A stretch of DNA of 37,075 nt from CAYMDP01 sp964389375 (GTDB lineage Bacteria > Bdellovibrionota > Bdellovibrionia > Bdellovibrionales > UBA1609), in NCBI GenBank assembly GCA_964389375.1, contig CAYMDP010000028.1, positions 1-37,075 of the forward strand. The letters run 5' to 3'. The position numbers and the translations under genes are program-made. This document shows positions 32,458-37,075 of the stretch, in pieces (position 1 is the first letter of the stretch; every line of letters starts with the position of its first letter). The notes under the pieces were generated by a model. The model saw only the letters and a list, made by a program, of their open reading frames with translations. It did no database searches and was not told where the DNA came from.

Positions 32458-32480
32458 CTATTTTCCCGTCCGCTCACTGG

Positions 32481-33830
32481 CTATCTTGCTAACTGGAACT
32501 CAACTCGGCGATTTAAGGCCCGCCCTTGAAAGTTTCCATTGTCCGCAACGGGCTGTCTTTCACCCATCCCGCGGGCCGAAATCTTGGCCGCCGGCACACC
32601 GAATTCAATCAAGACCGATCTAACGGAATTTGCTCTTCTTTGGCTTAAATCCATATTGTAAGCATCACTTCCTATCGAATCCGTATGCCCAACAATAACG
32701 AGGGTCTTAAAGCCTGGAGGTCTCATCAAATAATCCGCCATTCGATTTAAAGACTCACGAAAAGCTCCGTCGATGCGCTCGGAATTAAACTTAAACAAAA
32801 CGTCTCGAGCGATAAAAGACTCATTGGATTGTGGTTTTTGAGCGAAGGGGTCTTCTTCTGTGATCTCGATATTTTCTTGAACTCGAACGATGACTTCTTT
32901 TGGTCCTTCAGAAAAAAGTGGACCGAAGACCCAATTGATCCCAGTATAAAGCCTCCAATCTGGCGAAGAGGTCCCGTGCATAATTTCGGTCCCCGCACCC
33001 AAGTGAAAAGCCAAATCCTGGCTTAGATCTGTTTTAATACCACCCAAAAGTTCAAAAGAAGACTGGTCTCGATCCGAGGAAAAATCTGACTTTTCAGTCG
33101 GAAAACCACCGAAGATTTCTGCAATCAATTTTGTATCGTATTCTTCTAGTAAATAACTGACAGCAGCTGATGCGATCAGCTGATTTTTCATCGGCTCGAC
33201 AACACCTTGAAGGGCTGCAACTTGTTGACCGGGATTTCTAATCCGGTATCCGACGTTTGCGCCGTAATTGATTTTATTATAGGTCGAATCCGCTGCCACT
33301 TCGAAGTTCATTGTCGGACCCGGATTGATTCCGGTAAATGGATTGTCTTCGATTTGATTTAAGTTTACCGAGGCAATTAAAGCGACACCGCCTGAATCAT
33401 CTCCCGTCACTCGATATTTTGTATTGGCCCGAAACTCGGTCAAACCCGTCTGAGCATACTCACCGCGAAAAGTAGTTAAATCGCTATCAACATTTTGGTT
33501 TACCAAATATGGAACACTAAATCCAAGATCCCAATTGTCCATTATTCCGTAACCAAAATTTAAATCCGCAGACACCAGAGAGTCCCTGAAATTGGTCCGG
33601 CTTTGTGTGGTGGTATTTTCATAATTCGGCAGCGAATTGACCGCGTAGTTTAGAAAAAACCCTAGGTTTAAAAGGCCCGGCTTTAGAGTCTCCGAGGAAT
33701 GAACAGTGACAAAATCAAGACCGTTTGTAATGGGATTAAAGTTTTGAGTATCCGCCCCCACGACGTTTGCATAAGTCGTATGGCTTGATAAGCCCGCCAT
33801 CAATACCAAAAATCGACCCCACCGCATCAT
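32481..33830 (-). CDS. OmpA-family outer-membrane protein
   Basis: 449 residues. Signal peptide to about residue 20 (FLVLMAGLSSHTTYA). An N-terminal beta-barrel of about 300 residues has strands such as NFGYGIMDNWDLGFSVPYLV. The C-terminal OmpA domain contains FKFNSERI, VGHTDSIGSDAYNMDLSQRR and RGMGERQPVADN; the Asp and Arg of this segment bind diaminopimelate of peptidoglycan. The domain ties the outer membrane to the wall. The start is one of two adjacent ATGs (33830 or 33827) after GGAGG, with 4 or 7 nt spacing. The longer in-frame reading to 33929 lacks a signal and overlaps the upstream gene. Confidence 0.92.
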   Translation of the reverse strand: MMRWGRFLVLMAGLSSHTTYANVVGADTQNFNPITNGLDFVTVHSSETLKPGLLNLGFFLNYAVNSLPNYENTTTQSRTNFRDSLVSADLNFGYGIMDNWDLGFSVPYLVNQNVDSDLTTFRGEYAQTGLTEFRANTKYRVTGDDSGGVALIASVNLNQIEDNPFTGINPGPTMNFEVAADSTYNKINYGANVGYRIRNPGQQVAALQGVVEPMKNQLIASAAVSYLLEEYDTKLIAEIFGGFPTEKSDFSSDRDQSSFELLGGIKTDLSQDLAFHLGAGTEIMHGTSSPDWRLYTGINWVFGPLFSEGPKEVIVRVQENIEITEEDPFAQKPQSNESFIARDVLFKFNSERIDGAFRESLNRMADYLMRPPGFKTLVIVGHTDSIGSDAYNMDLSQRRANSVRSVLIEFGVPAAKISARGMGERQPVADNGNFQGRALNRRVEFQLAR

Positions 33831-33897
33831 GATGCCTCCACAAAGAAGTAATAACTCTTTAATAGGATGGCGATAATTGGCTAGAGGGTCAAGGCCT

Positions 33898-34188
33898 TCA
33901 TTTTTTCTTAAAAAGAGCCTCGGCTGCACTTTTTAAATCTTTGGCCTGAGAGCCAGAAGAAGACCGCGAATGGGGCGTAAAATAATCGCAAAAATTTGAG
34001 CGCTCTTTTTCAAGAACCACGTCTGCAGAGGATTCCCGGCATTCATTATAAGCGCCTCGATCATAAAACTCACAGTTCTTACAGACATGAACATCTTCCC
34101 GGCAAGAAGGGCACTCTTCACGGAGTCCCACTCGGTCCGAGAATTTTAAAGACTGGTTGCATTTAAAACAGTTGAATTCGATCGCCAA
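33898..34188 (-). CDS. Small two-site zinc-ribbon protein
   Basis: 96 residues with eight cysteines: CFKC (7, 10) and CPSC (26, 29) make a classic zinc ribbon, while CKNC (36, 39), Cys50 and Cys67 look like a second site (CEFYDRGAYNEC, NFCDYF). A Ser/Lys-rich tail follows. No signal peptide. The start is TTG 34188, the only codon placing the first CxxC near the N-terminus. It begins 11 nt after the glpX stop, so it belongs to the lipoprotein-pilZ-thioesterase-glpX operon. Metal binding is a confident inference; function is unknown. Confidence 0.78.
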   Translation of the reverse strand: MAIEFNCFKCNQSLKFSDRVGLREECPSCREDVHVCKNCEFYDRGAYNECRESSADVVLEKERSNFCDYFTPHSRSSSGSQAKDLKSAAEALFKKK

Positions 34189-34199
34189 GCGAGACCCCG

Positions 34200-35162
34200 C
34201 TAAACCATCTTCTTGATGCTGAAGTTATGCTCGGCCTCAACCCAGCGAACTGTTCCGGTTGCTGATCTCATCACCAAGGACCAAGTTTTTGACCGATTGC
34301 CGGGTAAAGTCTTAACACCTTTTAGCAAAGGGCCATCGGTTACACCCGTTGCACAAAACATCACCGAGCCTTTAGCTAACTCATCCCGCAGATAAAGCCG
34401 GTCTGGGTCTTTGACTCCCATTTCGATGGCTCGTTTTTTCTCTGCTTCAGATCGAAACGCCAGGCGCCCTTGAAAATCACCACCCAGGCACTTCATCGCA
34501 GCAGCGGTAATCACACCCTCTGGCGCTCCACCGGTTCCCATCAAAAGATCAATTCCGGTCTCGGGCCAACACGGAGCAATCCCCGCCGACACATCTCCAT
34601 CACCAATCAGATGAATGCGCGCCCCAATGGACCGAAGTCTTGCGATCAATTCCTCATGCCGAGGGCGGTCTAAGACGACCACTGTCACATCACTAATTTT
34701 TTTGTTTAATGCCTTAGAGACAGCCTGAACATTTTCCTCGACAGAAAAGTCTAAAGAGATTTTTCCTGCGGCAGCGGGTCCACAGGCCAACTTTTCCATG
34801 TAGGTGTCAGGAGCATGCAAAAAATTTCCGCGCTCGGCCACCGCAATCACAGAAATAGCACCCACTCCACCTTTTGCGCAAATCGTGGTGCCCTCTAAAG
34901 GATCCAAAGCAATATCCACCTGGTAGCAATCTTGACCTTTTTTACCAACCTGCTCGCCGATATAAAGCATCGGCGCTTCATCGCGCTCGCCTTCACCAAT
35001 CACCACTGTCCCGTCGACATTGACCGAATCAAAAGCCTTTCTCATGGCATCTACTGCGGCTTGATCTGCTGCCTTTTCATCACCTCGCCCCATAAAGCGA
35101 GCGCTTGCAAGAGCTGCGGCTTCAGTGATTCGAACAAATTCTAAGGCTAAATTTCGGTCCAT
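34200..35162 (-). CDS. glpX: Class II fructose-1,6-bisphosphatase (GlpX type)
   Basis: 320 residues. Hydrolyses fructose-1,6-bisphosphate in gluconeogenesis; some homologues also accept sedoheptulose-1,7-bisphosphate. Conserved GEGERDEAPMLYIGE carries metal ligands, ALDPLEGTT is the family's DPLEGT motif, and GTGGAPEGVITAAAMKCLGG is the substrate-site block. Length is normal. The ATG lies 16 nt inside the thioesterase gene, so translation is coupled. Confidence 0.95.
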   Translation of the reverse strand: MDRNLALEFVRITEAAALASARFMGRGDEKAADQAAVDAMRKAFDSVNVDGTVVIGEGERDEAPMLYIGEQVGKKGQDCYQVDIALDPLEGTTICAKGGVGAISVIAVAERGNFLHAPDTYMEKLACGPAAAGKISLDFSVEENVQAVSKALNKKISDVTVVVLDRPRHEELIARLRSIGARIHLIGDGDVSAGIAPCWPETGIDLLMGTGGAPEGVITAAAMKCLGGDFQGRLAFRSEAEKKRAIEMGVKDPDRLYLRDELAKGSVMFCATGVTDGPLLKGVKTLPGNRSKTWSLVMRSATGTVRWVEAEHNFSIKKMV

Positions 35163-35575
35163 GTTTCTTTCTCCAGGGTTCGAGTCAGATCTTTTGGTGG
35201 GCGCACCACCTTTAGCCCACTATTCATCATGACATGAAGGCTTTTTCCTCGAGCGACGGGCTCTTGATAAGGTGGAGCGAAAATGACATATCGAAACTCA
35301 ACTTTCAACCGAAGTCGGCGCACCTGTAAAAAAACCTTAAGCTCGTCAAAAACAAAGGCCGGTTTTAAATGCTGACACTCTGTACTTAAGACACCCAAAA
35401 CCAATTCCGAATTCGGATAGTGCAAGCCCTCAAGCTTTCGGTCCATAAGCCAAGCAATGCGTGCCTCTTCAAAAAAATGAAGATACTGCGCATGATGCAC
35501 CACTCCCATCGGGTCGGCTTCTGAAAACTGAACCCGGCGTTTAAAACAAAAATAATCTTTGGAATCAAAATCCAT
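35147..35575 (-). CDS. Hotdog-fold acyl-CoA thioesterase (YbgC/4-HBT family)
   Basis: 142 residues. The opening RRVQFSEADPMGVVHHAQYL has the Asp-x-x-Gly-x-x-x-His pattern of the 4-hydroxybenzoyl-CoA/YbgC thioesterases, where the Asp is catalytic, followed by the long hotdog helix (HFFEEARIAWLMDRKLEGL). The substrate is not predictable; YbgC acts on acyl-CoAs near the Tol-Pal system, but no tol gene is nearby. The ATG shares a base with the PilZ gene stop (TAATG) and its 3' end overlaps glpX. Confidence 0.9.
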   Translation of the reverse strand: MDFDSKDYFCFKRRVQFSEADPMGVVHHAQYLHFFEEARIAWLMDRKLEGLHYPNSELVLGVLSTECQHLKPAFVFDELKVFLQVRRLRLKVEFRYVIFAPPYQEPVARGKSLHVMMNSGLKVVRPPKDLTRTLEKETWTEI

Positions 35576-36273
35576 TAGGGCACTCGTAGAAGGCGGTCAA
35601 ACAAATCAGAAAGGGGTTTTTCTTGAGCTTTTATCTGTGAAAGAACTTTTACAAAACGCTGCACAATTGGCATTGAAGCATCTAAGACGATCTGAAGCCC
35701 TTCTTCGTCACGTGAAGTCTCATCAATTTTGCCTTCACTTCTCAGCTGCCCCGCCTCGAAGATCAAAAGTTGACCGTCAAATTCGACCATCGCCTTTTCA
35801 ATTTCGAGATTCTTATCATTTCCTTTAGTCCACAAAAAGACATTGGTCCCCTTTGGACCATGATACCAATACTGGAAGTCCGCATCTTTCGAAAAATGCG
35901 ACGCATTAATCGGATAAAGGTGACTGCCAATTAATTGATCTTCTAAAAACTCATCCAAGGCCAAGCGATCTTCGAGCTTCAAATTGATAAACTCGATTCC
36001 CATAATCTTTTCTTTTTTCCAAGCGATCCGAGCCAGAATTGGAAAGGCTTGGCTTTGACCTAACTGAAGATGCAGTTCGAACTGCTGGCCCTCGGTGAAT
36101 GAGGCTTGGCTTAGCTGAACAGCCGCTCCTTGGTAGCTAAGGTCAAAAACAGCTAACCGCTCTTGACCCGAAACGATCACTGTCGCTTCTAAAATTCGCT
36201 GAGCCGCTCCCAGCTCAGACTTAAGCTGAAGCCTTGGAAATCGTCTTCGACTTTGGGATTTTGTTGTTTTCAT
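35575..36273 (-). CDS. PilZ-domain protein, likely c-di-GMP effector
   Basis: 232 residues. The first 110 form a PilZ domain: the arginine motif R10-xxx-R14 (RRFPR) and D44-L-S-Y-Q-G49 (DxSxxG) are the two c-di-GMP-contact motifs and both are intact, followed by ARIAWKKEKIMGIEFINL. The C-terminal 120 residues are a separate alpha/beta extension (YWYHGPKGTNVFLWTKG onward) that I do not recognise and which may be the output part. No signal peptide. Coupled by an ATGA overlap to the upstream lipoprotein, and to the thioesterase by TAATG. Confidence 0.87.
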   Translation of the reverse strand: MKTTKSQSRRRFPRLQLKSELGAAQRILEATVIVSGQERLAVFDLSYQGAAVQLSQASFTEGQQFELHLQLGQSQAFPILARIAWKKEKIMGIEFINLKLEDRLALDEFLEDQLIGSHLYPINASHFSKDADFQYWYHGPKGTNVFLWTKGNDKNLEIEKAMVEFDGQLLIFEAGQLRSEGKIDETSRDEEGLQIVLDASMPIVQRFVKVLSQIKAQEKPLSDLFDRLLRVP

Positions 36274-36932
36274 TGGCTCGCCTCTGTCCGCATCCTGCGA
36301 TATTTCTCTTCGACTGTCGACCGCATTCTTTCGGCGATCTTCTGCAGTACAAATTCCATTCCGAGTTTAGTGAAAACCTCAGGCAAAGGAAAGGTGTCAT
36401 AGTCATAATAGGCCGTCAAAGCGATCTCGGTTTTTTGTGCCTCGAAATCGACAAGTTCCAAAACTCCCTCAAGCCCTTTTAAGGCTCCCTCTCGAACGCG
36501 GAAGCGAAATAAGGACTTCTTGTCGCCTTTGCTCTCTTTGATCATCACCTTCATTGAGGTTTTAAAGTTTAGGGCCTCAAGCCCAAGAAACCACTCGGCC
36601 AAATCGGCCTCATACCGGGCCTCTCTTAAGACCCCAGAATCCTGGGACAGCTCGTCAAAACGCTGAATGTTTTCAAGAGTAAAGTGATGAGGCGCATGGA
36701 CTAACCCCGCTCCCAAAATCTTTAAGCGGCTTGAAGAACTTTTCTCGGCTTTTTGTTTTTGTACTGAAACCAAAGCTAGGATGAATCGCTGACGATAGAT
36801 TTTTTCGCTTAACTTTTCTTTTGTCCTCCAGAAGGGAGATTTTTCGGGCTCAAGGTTTTTCCAATCCGCACTAGCCGTTGCGCAGCCTAGAGCCAATAAA
36901 ATGAAGGGATAAAGCCAAAATCGAGGACTCAA
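36270..36932 (-). CDS. Lipoprotein, possibly of the START-like fold
   Basis: 220 residues. The hydrophobic segment ends in a lipobox, LALGC, with Cys17 as the predicted lipidated residue. The start is TTG 36932, supported by an 8-base GAGGTGAT Shine-Dalgarno match five bases from it; longer in-frame readings up to 36986 cross the promoter. The mature part alternates strands and helices (KTSMKVMIKES, RFRVREGALKGLEGVLELVD, TEIALTAYYDYDTFP, then a long C-terminal helix), a pattern compatible with an SRPBCC/START-like domain, which is a guess. First gene of the operon with pilZ and glpX. Confidence 0.75.
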   Translation of the reverse strand: MSPRFWLYPFILLALGCATASADWKNLEPEKSPFWRTKEKLSEKIYRQRFILALVSVQKQKAEKSSSSRLKILGAGLVHAPHHFTLENIQRFDELSQDSGVLREARYEADLAEWFLGLEALNFKTSMKVMIKESKGDKKSLFRFRVREGALKGLEGVLELVDFEAQKTEIALTAYYDYDTFPLPEVFTKLGMEFVLQKIAERMRSTVEEKYRRMRTEASQ

Positions 36933-36965
36933 AATCACCTCTTGTCTTCTACTCACTGCAATCTT

Positions 36966-36996
36966 ATTATAATGCCTCCACAACAAAGGCTGTCAA
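36966..36996 (-). promoter_or_regulatory. Consensus promoter of the lipoprotein-pilZ-glpX operon
   Basis: On the minus strand, perfect TTGACA (36996-36991) and perfect TATAAT (36971-36966), with a 19-nt spacer, slightly long. The predicted start near 36959 gives a leader of about 27 nt containing the GAGGTGAT ribosome-binding site. Confidence 0.75.
36968..36973 (+). promoter_or_regulatory. Possible plus-strand -10 box sharing the symmetric ATTATAAT
   Basis: TATAAT also reads on the plus strand at 36968-36973 because ATTATAAT (36966-36973) is its own reverse complement. It is 22 bases before the ATG at 36996. The -35 region is weak (TTGTCT at 36942-36947, 20-nt spacer). Confidence 0.45.
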
Positions 36997-37075
36997 TGAA
37001 GGCTGATCTGATCCCTCCCTGGAAAAAACAACTCCCAATGTGGGCGACTTATTCTCGTATCCTTGCAGGCCCCAT
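36996..37075 (+). CDS. Start of a phosphatidyltransferase-like gene (PgsA-like), cut by the window edge
   Basis: 26 codons from ATG to the window edge: MKADLIPPWKKQLPMWATYSR then ILAGP. The LP-x3-T-x2-R-x4-P spacing resembles the N-terminus of CDP-diacylglycerol-glycerol-3-phosphate 3-phosphatidyltransferase (PgsA), where an LPN-x-LT-x-x-R segment leads into the first membrane helix. AAGG lies about 7 nt before the ATG. Its start codon touches the -35 box of the divergent operon. The family call rests on a short match only. Confidence 0.5.
   Translation, partial: MKADLIPPWKKQLPMWATYSRILAGP

Noticed and set aside
35165..35190. GGTTCGAGTC, resembling a tRNA T-loop
   Set aside because: No acceptor, D or anticodon arms could be folded around it, and it lies in the thioesterase gene.

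Overview
The window looks like a chromosomal segment of a Bdellovibrio-like bacterium (Bdellovibrionota). This assignment is an inference. It rests on a Gram-negative protein set (lipoproteins, outer-membrane beta-barrels, OmpA, FtsH), a moderate base composition, many secreted proteins I cannot place in any family, and a gene arrangement (rnc-era-der, ftsH-cdaA-cdaR-glmM-nnr-tsaE, pilZ-thioesterase-glpX) that I associate with predatory bacteria. Most genes are on the minus strand, in tightly coupled operons with many ATGA, GTGA or TAATG stop/start overlaps. No tRNA, rRNA, IS element, prophage or CRISPR array is visible.

Layout. 40-3762 (-): purine genes purM and purB with a degenerate Rossmann-fold flavoprotein-like gene coupled between them. 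4019-6541: a small outer-membrane protein (+), a secreted protein (-) and a SleB-type wall hydrolase (+), with two long inverted-repeat elements at 5506-5622 and 6542-6676. 6683-11055 (-): rnc, era, der and an SNF-family Na+ symporter, each overlapping the next. 11208-14858 (-): cysteine desulfurase, mnmA and mtaB, a tRNA thiolation/methylthiolation operon in which the desulfurase can supply sulfur to MnmA. 14958-17051 (-): a 697-residue predicted outer-membrane protein, divergent from a 534-residue protein with a disordered centre and a GAF-like C-terminus (17205-18809, +). 18825-19289 (-): a secreted protein.

19413-27654 (-): an eight-gene run: a cysteine/GW-repeat secreted protein, tilS, ftsH, cdaA (c-di-AMP synthase), cdaR/ybbR, glmM, nnr and tsaE. 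It joins envelope precursor synthesis, second-messenger synthesis, membrane proteolysis, nucleotide repair and tRNA modification. 27928-30177: four small proteins around a SRPBCC/Coq10-type gene, plus a secreted protein. 30427-32403 (+): a lipoprotein with a Pro- and Cys-rich stalk and a von Willebrand A-like domain, ending at a bidirectional terminator shared with a convergent OmpA-type protein (32481-33830, -). 33898-36932 (-): a lipoprotein, a PilZ protein, a hotdog thioesterase, glpX and a zinc-ribbon protein. They are read from a promoter with perfect -35 and -10 boxes, and its -10 box is symmetric and may also serve a divergent pgsA-like gene that runs off the right edge.

No complete novel defence or mobile system is evident. 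The best leads are the secreted six-repeat Cys/GW protein, the two long inverted repeats, promoters placed so that transcripts would begin at or next to the start codon in genes lacking a Shine-Dalgarno site, and the c-di-AMP cluster.
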